NCBI GenBank assembly: GCA_021787735.1
Contig: JAJYLL010000015.1
Coordinates: forward strand, 1 to 59,786
Direction of reading: 5' to 3'
Length of the DNA stretch: 59,786 bases
Origin: Acidobacteriota bacterium
GTDB lineage: Bacteria > Acidobacteriota > Terriglobia > UBA7540
The notes beneath the pieces were generated by a model. The model saw only the letters and a list, made by a program, of their open reading frames with translations, made no database searches and was not told the origin of the DNA. Numbering within the stretch: position 1 is the stretch's first letter; the number at the start of each line of letters is the position of its first letter. The translations under genes and the position numbers were made by a program. Shown here piece after piece: positions 17,182-26,172 of the stretch.

Positions 17182-17997
17182 TTGAGCGTAAAACACAGGT
17201 TGATCGAGGATCCCTCAAATGAAATCGAGATAAACAAGAGTGATTTGATCTCGCGCGGGTGGACGCAAGGGGCTATCAAAAAGTTTCTTCCTGCCCCCCG
17301 TGTGGAGCGTAGGTACTCCTATCGACACGGGCACTACTTCGTCTATCTCTACGACCCTCATGCCGTTGAGGAGGCCGAAAGGGAGCCTGTCGTGAAGGCG
17401 TATCTGCCAGGGGTAAGAGCCCTGCAGAGGAAGCGGACAGCAAGAGTCCCAATTGCCATGCCGCTCCTTGACGCCATCCGGGAAGCAAGTCGTGCAGCAC
17501 ACCGCTGGCGGAATGCGGCACAGGCCCATTATGTAGGTGGTCGTCACGGGCTTGCCGGTCACGCTAGACGGCAGAAGGAACGGCTTTATGATCTGAAAGA
17601 GCGAGGCATCGCCGCCGCCTTCAAGCAGGGACTGCTGCGCTATGCCGGCCTCTCACCGCAGGGGATGGGCGTTTACGAATATGGCAAGGGTGGGAAGGCG
17701 TGCTTCCATTCCTGCATCCATCCGGTAGGCGTCGAGCGCAGTCCGGTCGAGGGACATCCCGAGATCCTGGAAGTCAAGGCGAAACAGCAGTCCCACGCCA
17801 TGGCAGATGCGGAGTTCACCCTCAGCGAACTGCCGGAGCCATGGCCGGAATTTGAGCGCACGGCGCCGCCCCAGAAACTAAGGGAACGGCGAATGGTTGT
17901 GTGCTTTGAATGCGGGGAGGAGGGACATATCGCGCGAGACTGCCACGACCGGGAAGATGATGAGGATTGGGACTTAGAGTGCATCCCCCTTATGTGA
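17182..17997 (+). CDS. CCHC zinc-knuckle protein of the integrative element
   Basis: A 271-residue soluble protein of unknown family. Its C-terminus carries CFECGEEGHIARDC, a textbook CCHC zinc knuckle (C-x2-C-x4-H-x4-C) of the retroviral nucleocapsid type, which binds single-stranded nucleic acid; these are common in eukaryotes but rare in bacteria. An acidic tail follows. The N-terminal half has a helix-rich region, SDLISRGWTQGAIKKFLP, that could be a DNA-binding fold. TTG at 17182 is preferred because AAGGAGGT sits directly upstream. An in-frame ATG at 17086 is possible but would be leaderless. It is read in the same direction as the excisionase and integrase. I infer a single-stranded DNA-binding partner of the HUH enzyme. 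Confidence 0.6.
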   Translation: MSVKHRLIEDPSNEIEINKSDLISRGWTQGAIKKFLPAPRVERRYSYRHGHYFVYLYDPHAVEEAEREPVVKAYLPGVRALQRKRTARVPIAMPLLDAIREASRAAHRWRNAAQAHYVGGRHGLAGHARRQKERLYDLKERGIAAAFKQGLLRYAGLSPQGMGVYEYGKGGKACFHSCIHPVGVERSPVEGHPEILEVKAKQQSHAMADAEFTLSELPEPWPEFERTAPPQKLRERRMVVCFECGEEGHIARDCHDREDDEDWDLECIPLM

Positions 17998-18071
17998 AAC
18001 CTCCGATCGATTGCAGGCCGATTCTGAGTGATATTCGAAGTCCAAAAAACAAGTCAGAAAAGGAAAATAGA

Positions 18072-18275
18072 ATGGATCGAATTCTTAACAGCAAGCAGGT
18101 AGGTGAAATCTTAGGGCTCTGCGCGAAGGTTATCGAGCGCATGGCGAGACGTGGAGAAATCCCGGCTTTTAAAGCAGGCAAATTCTGGCGGTTTCGCGAG
18201 TCGGACATTGAAAGGTGGATCAATTCACAGGTAGAATCTGCTTGTCAACCGTGCCGTCTACAACCTGCGTTTTGA
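18072..18275 (+). CDS. Excisionase-like MerR/helix-turn-helix protein
   Basis: 67 residues. The segment LNSKQVGEILGLCAKVIERM, then ARRGEIPAFKAGKFWRFRESDIERWI, is the winged helix-turn-helix of the helix_turn_helix_17/excisionase family. These proteins bind attachment-site DNA and steer the integrase toward excision, or regulate it. An AAAAGGA site precedes the ATG. The integrase begins 11 bases after the stop, so the two are co-translated. It is clearly paralogous to the protein at 41455-41658, sharing even the C-terminal PCRxQxAF. Confidence 0.8.
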   Translation: MDRILNSKQVGEILGLCAKVIERMARRGEIPAFKAGKFWRFRESDIERWINSQVESACQPCRLQPAF

Positions 18276-18286
18276 AAGGAGATTTT

Positions 18287-19432
18287 ATGGCGGCACAAAA
18301 ATATCAGTACGGAAATTTGACGATCCGAAAGCGGAAGAAGGGGCCCGATGTCTGGCAGTTCCGCTGGACAGAGAAGGGAAGGCAAAAATCCATGCTGGTT
18401 GGAACAGTTGAAAAACTGCCAACCCAGGCCGATGCGGAGCGAGCGGTTGAGTCTCTAAGGATGAAAATCAACGCGCAGAATCCGCAGCAGCAGTTCCATC
18501 GCACTACCGTTCAAGGGTTGATGGACAGATTCATGTCCGAATATGCTCCGAAAAGATGTCGTCGGAACACCAGTAATAACTATCGGGGTCTCTACAGCAA
18601 TCACATCAAGCCCCGGTGGGGAACCGAGTTCCTTGATAGCGTCAGGCCGATGCTGGTGGAGGATTGGCTTGAAGGATACAACGAATACAAAGTGCAGCTC
18701 AAGAACGGCCAGAAGATCAAAAAACCGGTCTCCAGGGTCGTGAAGTCTCATATCCGGAATCTCATGCACACCATGTTCGAGCGCGCCCGGTTTTGGGAAA
18801 TGATAAGCACTAACCCTATAGACCTGATTCACCAGTCACAGAAACGGCTTAAAAGACCTCGCTTCCTGGAGATCGAACAGTTCAAACTGTTGGTGCCACA
18901 ACTCGCAGAGCCCGACAAGACGATGGTGATCACGCATCAATGCCTGGGTCTTCGAAGCTGTGAGACGGTGGCCTTGAAGTGGCTGGACTTCGATTTCGAC
19001 AAACTCAGCGTTCACATTCAGCGCAGCTTCGTCCGGGGTGAGATAAATGAGGTCAAGACAGAAGCTTCAGAAGCGGACCTCCCGCTCGACCCTGACTTGG
19101 CGCACATTCTGCTCTCACATAAGGCCCGGTCGCAGTTTACCAAACCTGAAGATTTTGTTTTCTCAAACGAGCAGGGCGGAATCCGTTGGCCGGAATCATT
19201 TCTGAGAGATCACATCAAACCGGCGGCCAAGCGGGCGGGAATCGGGAATATTGGATGGCACACGTTCCGACACACTTTTGCCACGCTACTTGCAGATATG
19301 GAAACCAAGCCGGCTGTGCAAAAGGAACTTCTCAGGCACGCGAACATCTCCACTACCATGAATGTTTATACCCAAGGGGTGCAGAAATCGCTTCGGAGGG
19401 CGGCCTCTAAGGCCGTTAAGGCTCTACTGTGA
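18287..19432 (+). CDS. Tyrosine-recombinase integrase (tRNA-Asp element)
   Basis: 381 residues. The N-terminus (KRKKGPDVWQFRW) is an AP2-like arm-binding domain, followed by a SAM-like core-binding domain and the catalytic domain. Catalytic residues are visible: the first arginine in CLGLRSCE, HTFRHTF (HxxR), a histidine in LLRHANISTTMN, and the nucleophile in VYTQG. The start at 18287 is chosen by an AAAGGAG site six bases upstream. The longer frame back to 18215 overlaps the excisionase. The stop is 59 bases from the 3' end of tRNA-Asp, the classic arrangement of an integrase next to its target site. The relative at 40328-41440 belongs to a second element. Confidence 0.9.
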   Translation: MAAQKYQYGNLTIRKRKKGPDVWQFRWTEKGRQKSMLVGTVEKLPTQADAERAVESLRMKINAQNPQQQFHRTTVQGLMDRFMSEYAPKRCRRNTSNNYRGLYSNHIKPRWGTEFLDSVRPMLVEDWLEGYNEYKVQLKNGQKIKKPVSRVVKSHIRNLMHTMFERARFWEMISTNPIDLIHQSQKRLKRPRFLEIEQFKLLVPQLAEPDKTMVITHQCLGLRSCETVALKWLDFDFDKLSVHIQRSFVRGEINEVKTEASEADLPLDPDLAHILLSHKARSQFTKPEDFVFSNEQGGIRWPESFLRDHIKPAAKRAGIGNIGWHTFRHTFATLLADMETKPAVQKELLRHANISTTMNVYTQGVQKSLRRAASKAVKALL

Positions 19433-19491
19433 TCTCTTGTACCATTTTGTACTTGCCAAATTCGCTTGTAACGTCTAAATCTTTTAGAATC

Positions 19492-19568
19492 TGGCGGGGA
19501 CGACGGGACTCGAACCCGCGGCCTCATGCGTGACAGGCATGCGTTCTAACCAGCTGAACTACGTCCCC
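19492..19568 (-). tRNA. tRNA-Asp (GTC)
   Basis: On the minus strand, the sequence GGGGACGTAGTTCAGCTGGT begins a full cloverleaf. The anticodon stem-loop carries CTGTCAC (anticodon GTC), the T-loop reads GTTCGAGTC, and the 3' end has an encoded CCA. It is intact and is the likely insertion site of the adjacent element. Confidence 0.95.
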
Positions 19569-20371
19569 AATTTTTGCCCGCAAGGTAAATGCCTTGCAGT
19601 TGTCATTAGTGTTGTGAATGCAGTCACACGCGGCAGAAGTTATCCTGAGCCTTGACGCTGTATCCAGCTCGATCGGATCGCCTTCTCCTTGTAAGACCTA
19701 CTTATAAACTATCAAGTATAACAAAACACGGCACAACTGGCAACGACAATTTGAAATAATTATAGCCCACTCGCGAAACCTTAATCTATTGAAAACACAA
19801 GTGGATAGCGTTTAGGCAAAAATCAACGGGCCCCTAAAGTGGGCCTGGGAAATGCATTGAGTCCCAATCCATATACAACAGGGCTACATGTGTAATCTGA
19901 CTGTATATCGATGCGGTACTGTCGGGTTGGGCTGCCAGGATGTCACGCGACCCACTCAATAAGCTCCCCACGGAGGGATTGTCGTCGGACTATGTATACA
20001 GAGAAGCCAAGCGGACGCTTGCCGGCGTTCAGTTAGCCAGAGCTACAATAGCCGGGTTGTCGTCTGATTTTGTGTCTCCGCCAGCCGAACCGGAAGTCCC
20101 GGGCGCGCCAAATGAGATCCTGATCTGGCCGGGCATTGATGTTGACATACGCAACGAAAAGGACGAAAAGTAGACCCAGCCACCGGATGCTCGGCTTACA
20201 GTGGAGGCTGCTTTCAATGCCGCAGAGCCGGGAATAATCTTGTCTCGTAAGTATTAGGAGATGAAGATTGAAAACTGGTTTGCTGCCGGTACAGCACTGA
20301 AGGACTTAGGAATAAAAACCTGAGCAGAAAAGGAGGCGTGCCGGCGCATTACAAAGGAAGGGTAGGGAGCC
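19569..20371. other. Intergenic region upstream of the glycosidase operon
   Basis: These 803 bases are mostly without recognisable features. A 77-residue frame at 19940-20173 has weak ribosome-site support and no recognised family. I do not call it a gene. The promoter of the downstream operon should lie here, but no clear hexamers stand out. Confidence 0.4.
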
Positions 20372-22570
20372 ATGACTCAATTCAGTCGACGTGAACTATT
20401 GCAGCGGGCTGGTGCGCTGGCAGCGGCAGCATCACTGGGAGAGACTCTGAGGTCCACTCCTGCGAGTGGAATGCTAGGCAACCCTCCAGCAAGGTCAGAA
20501 TCCTTCGAGTGGTTTCGATCGGCGCGGCTTCTGATTGCCGAGGGCTACTGCCCGCCGTTCTATCCGCCACTCGATTACGACCCGCATAAAGCTTTGGCCA
20601 TCGCCCGCCAGCTCAACTGTGATTCGATTCGCTTTCCTACTTTTTCCTACGTAGCGTTCTTTCCCACCAAGACGAAATTGCCCCGGCATCCCGAGCTGGG
20701 ATCTCGGGACCCGTTTCGGCGCACGGTCGATTTATTCCACAACGCGGGACTCAAGGTGGTGGCCTATAACCCGCTGAATCACCCTTTTATGGACATCCGC
20801 TCGGACAACCCTGAGTACCGCGACTGGATGCGGTATGATGCCGAGGGACATCCGATGATTACCGCCCACTATGGGTGGACGGACTTTTATGAAGGCTGTT
20901 TGAACAGCCCGCTGCGCCTTCAGATTCGCGAGCGTGTGCGCGAGGTTATCTCCAACTATCCGGTAGACTTGATGTACTTCGATGGGCCATACGAGGGCAT
21001 GCAGCAAGCGTCCCGTTACTGCCACTGCAAGTACTGTAAGGCAGCCTACTGGCAGGCGCGAGGGAAGGAGATTCCGCTGCAAAACGGGGCCACAACTTTG
21101 GAAGATGATATCGAGTACCGGCAATGGCTCTCTGAAGACGTTGTCGGCGCCTTCCTGCATGAAATCTGCGAGATGGTGCACCAGATACGGAACGTTCCCA
21201 CCGTCTACAACGATACAGGCCTGCTCGGGAAGGACTGGCGAGCTCGGGCCTTCAAGTATGTGGATGGTTTTATGTTTGAAGCAGCAAGAACACCCGAGCA
21301 GAAGCTTTTCAATTTACGGATAGGGAAATCGACCGGCAAGGTAGTCTGGACGTATGTCAGTTCGCACACCGAATACAACCGGGAGCACGTGAAAGATAAA
21401 TCGATGCGCGGTTGGTACAGCATCCCGCTCGGCGGTCAAACAGTGCTGCTGGATGCGGCCGTGGCTACGGCGGCAGGCGCTGGCTATTGTTATTGGGGGC
21501 TCGATCGTGTTTTTTACCTGCCGGGGGACATGCTGGATCATGAATCGGTCCGCGGCGTAAAGGAAGTATTCGATTTTGCCCATCAACATGAGGCCTTGCT
21601 ACGCTCCGTGAGACCAGCGCCACAAGTGGGCATCGTGGCAGGAGCACAGACCATTCAATGGTACCAGGAGCCTCTGTTTGTCCCTCATGCGTACGGGAAC
21701 TATTACTATGGGGCCTACCAACTCATCAAGAGTCTGAGCTGCGATGCGGAACCATTCCTGGATTACGAAATAACACCAGAGCGGCTCAAGCGGTTCAAGT
21801 TGGTCTACGTTCCCAATGTTCCTTGCCTGAGCGATGCCCAATGCTCTGCCCTCCGGGATTATGTCGAGGGAGGCGGGATCCTGTTTGCGACTCACTTGAC
21901 TTCCGCAGCTGATGAGTGCGGCCGGCTGCGGAACGACTACGGGCTGTCGTCCTTGTTTGGAGCAACCCTCACCCCGCCCCAGCCCGTAGAGCACGTGGAT
22001 CTGTATTTGCGTCTTCCTTCTGGGAAATTGGTTCCTCAGGACCCGCAGGTGATGCTTTTCAAGGCCAGGGACAACGCTTCGGTCTTAGCGGAGACATACA
22101 GTCGCGGCGATCGTAAATCTCTGGGTCCTGCCATCGTGCGGAACCAACACGGGAAAGGGCAGGTGATCTACATTGGCTCGGGACTCGAAGCCATCTATGA
22201 CGAAACCTTGAACGAGTCTCTGCGGGTATATCTCCAGTCTCTGATTGAGCCGATATTGGGCCCCTCAAGGACATATGAGGTGGAATTCCGGCCCGGTCTG
22301 ATGCACCAATTTGCCGCTTCGCCCGACGTTCTGCTTCTCCACCTGCTTGCCAACACAGGAAACATTTGGAAGAAATACCTTGTGCAGGAAGACTTCCTGC
22401 CAATCAAGAACATACGGGTAAGAATTCGGTTGCCCAAAGGACGGTCCGCCAAATCAGTGAGCCTAATGTGGAGCGGAAAAGAATGTGCGTGGAAGGCACG
22501 TGAGGGATGGGTTGATCTGACCGTCCCGCAAGTTGAGGTTTACGAAATCATCCGGGTGGAGCTTGCATGA
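20372..22570 (+). CDS. Tat-exported glycoside hydrolase-like protein (GHL6/trimerisation domains)
   Basis: 732 residues. The N-terminus has a twin-arginine signal (SRRELLQRAGALAAAASLG), implying export after folding. The body fits the hypothetical glycosyl hydrolase 6 (TIM-barrel) family: DYDPHKALAIARQLNCDSIR, a VDLMYFDGPYEG strand likely carrying the acidic catalytic residue, and a CHCKYCKAAY cysteine cluster. The C-terminal half resembles a beta-galactosidase trimerisation-type domain (RDYVEGGGILFATHLTS). The substrate is unknown. A GGTAGGGAG site precedes the ATG. The stop overlaps the start of a sugar-acid-type transporter, so the two probably serve one catabolic pathway in which the exported enzyme releases a sugar that the permease imports. 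Confidence 0.75.
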   Translation: MTQFSRRELLQRAGALAAAASLGETLRSTPASGMLGNPPARSESFEWFRSARLLIAEGYCPPFYPPLDYDPHKALAIARQLNCDSIRFPTFSYVAFFPTKTKLPRHPELGSRDPFRRTVDLFHNAGLKVVAYNPLNHPFMDIRSDNPEYRDWMRYDAEGHPMITAHYGWTDFYEGCLNSPLRLQIRERVREVISNYPVDLMYFDGPYEGMQQASRYCHCKYCKAAYWQARGKEIPLQNGATTLEDDIEYRQWLSEDVVGAFLHEICEMVHQIRNVPTVYNDTGLLGKDWRARAFKYVDGFMFEAARTPEQKLFNLRIGKSTGKVVWTYVSSHTEYNREHVKDKSMRGWYSIPLGGQTVLLDAAVATAAGAGYCYWGLDRVFYLPGDMLDHESVRGVKEVFDFAHQHEALLRSVRPAPQVGIVAGAQTIQWYQEPLFVPHAYGNYYYGAYQLIKSLSCDAEPFLDYEITPERLKRFKLVYVPNVPCLSDAQCSALRDYVEGGGILFATHLTSAADECGRLRNDYGLSSLFGATLTPPQPVEHVDLYLRLPSGKLVPQDPQVMLFKARDNASVLAETYSRGDRKSLGPAIVRNQHGKGQVIYIGSGLEAIYDETLNESLRVYLQSLIEPILGPSRTYEVEFRPGLMHQFAASPDVLLLHLLANTGNIWKKYLVQEDFLPIKNIRVRIRLPKGRSAKSVSLMWSGKECAWKAREGWVDLTVPQVEVYEIIRVELA

Positions 22571-23805
22571 TGAGGTCGAATAGTCTATCCCTGCGATGGC
22601 TGATGATTTCCATGGCCTTTTTTGCCACTGCCATCAATTACCTGGATAGACAGACCCTTTCCGTTGCGGCGCCGGTTCTCATGGACCGGTTTCACATGAG
22701 CAATGAGGCCTATTCCCGTGTCATCTTCGCATTCATGTTGGCATACACGATAGCCAACGGCCTATCTGGCCCGATTATAGACCGGCTCGGGACACGCATT
22801 GGGTTTGCTTTGACCATGGCATGGTGGTCGGTTGCCGATGTGCTGCACGCGCTGGCGAGGGGTCCGTTGTCTCTGGGAATTTATCGTTTCCTCCTTGGCA
22901 TAGGCGAGGCGGGTAACTGGCCTGCGAGTGTAAAAGTCGTTGCGGAATGGTTCCCGGTTAAGGAGCGCGCGCTGGCGTCGGGCATTTTCAACAGCGGTTC
23001 GGCGGTCGGAGCAATTCTTGCCCCTCCGCTTGTTGTCTGGATAATGCTGCACTACGGGTGGCGCGAAGCCTTTATGTGGATTGGAGCCTCAGGTGGTCTC
23101 TGGCTGGTCATTTGGTTTTTTGTATACCATACGCCGGAGGCATTGGAGTCTGAAACGAAACCTCCGAAGATTTCAGCATGGCAACTATTTCGGATGCGGT
23201 TTGTGTGGAGCTTCACGCTCTCGAAGGTATTTATGGATCCCGTGTGGTACTTCTACATCTTCTGGTTTCCAGAGTATCTTAGGGTGGCCCGTCACTTTAG
23301 CCTGGCATCGATCGGAAGGTACGCCTGGATCCCTTTCGCGGTTGCAGGAATCGGCAACATCGTGGGAGGCTGGATATCGGTGGTGATGATTAAGCACAAT
23401 CTCACCCTGAACCTTGTCCGTAAAGGCGGCCTGACATTGTTTGCCTTTTTGATGACAAGCGCGATACCGGCAGTCTTGGTAAAAGACCTGCACATCTCAA
23501 TCGCCCTCGTATCGCTTGCCATGATGGGGTATACGGGATCGAACGCAATCCTCCTTTCATACCCCGCCGATGTGTTTCCGAAAAACGTCGTTGCTTCGAT
23601 TTGGGGTCTGGCAAGCATGGGGTCAGGATTTGGTGGTATGCTTTTCGCCCTTCTTACGGGCTGGGTAGTGGACCATATCTCTTATGTCCCTGTCTTTATA
23701 GGCTTCGGCATCATGCCCTTAGTTTCTGCTCTTATTATCTGGACCTTGCTTGGCCCCATTTCGCCCGGGAGGTTTAGCCGCAGCCTGGAAGAGGTAGTTC
23801 GGTGA
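22567..23805 (+). CDS. MFS transporter, ACS (anion:cation symporter) family
   Basis: 412 residues with 12 predicted membrane helices. The first helix region, ATAINYLDRQTLSVAAPVL, and IYRFLLGIGEAGNWPASVKV, then AEWFPVKERALASGIFNSGS, are hallmark motifs of the ACS family (hexuronate ExuT, glucarate and related sugar-acid permeases). These are proton-coupled importers in the inner membrane. The ATG start overlaps the previous stop as ATGA, implying translational coupling with the exported glycosidase-like protein. Substrate is inferred as an acidic sugar from family only. Confidence 0.85.
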   Translation: MMRSNSLSLRWLMISMAFFATAINYLDRQTLSVAAPVLMDRFHMSNEAYSRVIFAFMLAYTIANGLSGPIIDRLGTRIGFALTMAWWSVADVLHALARGPLSLGIYRFLLGIGEAGNWPASVKVVAEWFPVKERALASGIFNSGSAVGAILAPPLVVWIMLHYGWREAFMWIGASGGLWLVIWFFVYHTPEALESETKPPKISAWQLFRMRFVWSFTLSKVFMDPVWYFYIFWFPEYLRVARHFSLASIGRYAWIPFAVAGIGNIVGGWISVVMIKHNLTLNLVRKGGLTLFAFLMTSAIPAVLVKDLHISIALVSLAMMGYTGSNAILLSYPADVFPKNVVASIWGLASMGSGFGGMLFALLTGWVVDHISYVPVFIGFGIMPLVSALIIWTLLGPISPGRFSRSLEEVVR

Positions 23806-25176
23806 ACTGCAAGGAAGGACTTCGCTAAATGACAGCATTGATCCCGGAAGCGGGCGAAGGGATTGGAGCTGAAACGGCCCGCGTGCTGGCTGCGCATGGC
23901 GTGCTCACGTTAATTCATTGCAGTCTGGGGGGCAGGATGCCGGTCAGGTGCCGGAAAGGGCCCGGACTCCTGGAGCGGATGGAGAGGTTTTGTAATGATA
24001 CCCCAGCCGCTGCTGCTGATGCGCATCACGCCGCACGTGGCCCGGCCATAGGTGGACGGGTCAAAACCGGTCAATGGACGGCGTCCGGGACTAAGTTGTT
24101 TGACCCTGCCGAACCGCTTTCCAGCGAGCCTGTTTTTGTTCGCCAGCTTCTCGGACCACACTTCAGTAAGTGTCCATGGTGAAGAAGGCGGGTCAAGCAC
24201 GGCGCTGACTGCGGCGGCATTGCCCAGCAGCTTGCTCCAGTCCTAGACGGGGCGATTCGAAGTCACCAGCGTACTAGTTCGCTCGTAGCGTCGCATGATG
24301 ACTTCGAGCAGTTCTTCGGCCGCCGTCAAGGGTAGCTTGCACATGCAGAAGTGATCCATGATGCGCAGCGGCACGGTCATCAGCCGCTCCAGGCATTCTT
24401 TGCGCGTGCCATCCGGGCTCGCTTCGGCGATGTGCGGCGAAAGAATCCTTTCGTCCTAGCCAACCGACAAGAATTTTCCCACCAGTAAAATGTGCCTTTC
24501 CGGGGGCCGATGCATGTAGTCCATCTCGTGCAGAAATCGTCGTACTGTACTGCGAAACACCTTTTGCTGATCGCGGTCTTTCGCGTTGCAAACAACGGCC
24601 CGCTGAGTATCGCGCGCTCTGCTGGACCGGTTGCTGGAAAAAGTCGGAATCGACTGCCAGCAGGTCCGGGGCTACGATCTTCTGATGCGCAGGCGAACTG
24701 GGGACCTCCCGGCTGTCAGGGCGTCCCTGGACGCTTTGCAGCGGGCCACGCTACGCCGCAAGCTGGAGGCTCTCGCCGGCTATGATACTTCCGAAACGGG
24801 AGTATTGGTTGCTTAGAGTCCTTGCTCCAGGATTCGACTTCTTGGCAGGCATGGAAGGTTCTTCCAGATCGATTGAAACTTGCCCGGGGCTTTTCCTCGC
24901 TCCCCGCTGGTTCGCGTAAGCAGATCATTAGCACAGCGCAGTTCGGTGTTGGGAAGCCCAAGGCTGTAACAGCGAGATGTCGATCCGCTTGGACTTCATA
25001 TGTTTCGGTTCGCGTAGGCAGCCCCAGATAGTTGAGCTTGGCCGCGATCTGCTCGTCCGGAACTATGTCTGACATTTGCCGAACCATCTCGGTGGCATCC
25101 GGGCTCTTACAATGGCGGTGCCTTCCTAACGTGACCCTGAGGATTTTGGAGATTGTTTGTACGTGATTGGTTTTTC
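23806..25176. pseudogene. Decayed mobile-element and gene debris
   Basis: This 1.37-kb stretch has no intact gene but several broken ones. About 23829-23920 (plus) resembles the start of a short-chain dehydrogenase (EGIGAETARVLAAHG). About 24200-24400 (minus) reads as an IS21 IstB fragment (KLPLTAAEELLEVIMRRYER, STLVTSNRPV) with an in-frame stop before DW. About 25020-25087 (minus) has PDEQIAAKLNYLGLPT, like a recombinase fragment. It looks like a hotspot of past insertions just upstream of tRNA-Val. Confidence 0.5.
24180..24400 (-). pseudogene. IS21-type istB fragment
   Basis: On the minus strand the translation KLPLTAAEELLEVIMRRYER, then TSTLVTSNRPV-stop-DWSKLLG, matches the C-terminal half of IstB, the AAA+ helper ATPase of IS21 transposition. 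The in-frame stop and absence of flanking istA show it is dead. Confidence 0.6.
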
Positions 25177-25253
25177 TGGTGGGCGGTATCCGGCTCGAAC
25201 GGATGACCTTCTGCTTGTAAGGCAGACGCTCTGACCAACTGAGCTAACCGCCC
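25177..25253 (-). tRNA. tRNA-Val (TAC)
   Basis: On the minus strand, GGGCGGTTAGCTCAGTTGGT starts a cloverleaf. The anticodon stem TCTGC/GCAGA encloses CTTACAA (anticodon TAC), the T-arm reads GTTCGAGCC, and CCA is encoded. Confidence 0.95.
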
Positions 25254-25372
25254 TTTCAGGACGCGCTGAATCTTCCGGACGCCCGTCCATACCGCGCGCC
25301 TGCCTTGACACTCCCAACCTGAAGACTATACACTAGCAAATTTGGGACGGTCAACTCCCGCAGCCATCTATC

Positions 25373-25651
25373 ATGCAACTGCCACGTGAATACGTAACAT
25401 ATATGAGCAAGGAACTGATGAAGCGCCTTACGAACCAGGGGCTGGTGCAGTTCGAGCAGCCTGAATATGTGAATGAGGTCATGTTGCAGGTGGTGCTGGA
25501 TGAACTGACCATTGAGGATCGCATCAACGATGAGGCGCGCAGGATTCTGGAGGAGCACAGCGACCAGATGAAACACTTCGGCGCGACATACGAAGACGCC
25601 TTTAAGGCCATCAAGAAGCAGATTATCCGCGAGCGAAAAATCGTCCTTTAA
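25373..25651 (+). CDS. DUF507 family protein, copy 1
   Basis: 92 residues, acidic and helical, starting MQLPREYVTYMSKELMKRL in register with other DUF507 proteins. It contains LTIEDRINDEARRILEEHSD. The family is conserved in several phyla including Acidobacteriota; its function is unknown. No ribosome site is visible upstream of 25373. A second family member starts 23 bases after its stop, so they form a pair. Confidence 0.75.
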   Translation: MQLPREYVTYMSKELMKRLTNQGLVQFEQPEYVNEVMLQVVLDELTIEDRINDEARRILEEHSDQMKHFGATYEDAFKAIKKQIIRERKIVL

Positions 25652-25674
25652 ACTGATGTTTCTATTATGATTCC

Positions 25675-25971
25675 ATGAGACTCTCCCACGAAAAAATCAT
25701 CCAGCTTTCTCACCGTATCATGGCCGCGATTGAAGCCCTTGACGAGGTTGAAATCTTCGAGGAACCCAACACCATCAGGCAGGAGACAGTGAAGATCCTG
25801 ACAGACCTGTTGCAAGAGGAAGAGAAGATTGAGCAGACGGTCCGCCAACGGATTGCAACACACAAGCGGACCATCCCCGAAGGCGGCGGCGAGTGGGAGA
25901 TCCTTTACCGCAAGTATTATCTGGACGAACTTCGCAAGCTCGGAGTCGTGCCCATCACTGAACAACGCTAG
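25675..25971 (+). CDS. DUF507 family protein, copy 2
   Basis: 98 residues, starting MRLSHEKIIQLSHRIMAAI. It contains KILTDLLQEEEKIEQTVRQR and a C-terminal WEILYRKYYLDELRKLG motif that copy 1 lacks. It is paralogous to the gene just upstream. The two may form a heterodimer; that is an inference. Confidence 0.75.
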   Translation: MRLSHEKIIQLSHRIMAAIEALDEVEIFEEPNTIRQETVKILTDLLQEEEKIEQTVRQRIATHKRTIPEGGGEWEILYRKYYLDELRKLGVVPITEQR

Positions 25972-26172
25972 CTTTTCCCGCGCGGCGATCACAGCAGTAG
26001 AGTTAGGTTCAAACCTGAAGCCTTCGGCTCACTCGTGTCCGGAATTTATCCAAGATTCCAATCAGGAATGAGCGGGCAGACTTCTGTCGCCCGTGGTATG
26101 CGCAGCCCCGATACGCAAACGGAGTGAACAACCAGCGGTAGACGAATAGAAGATGCTGGGTTGATGCCAAGA

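Noticed and set aside
19940..20173. A 77-residue plus-strand frame before the glycosidase operon
   Set aside because: Weak ribosome site, no recognised family, and it lies in an otherwise empty intergenic region. Not enough support to call a gene.
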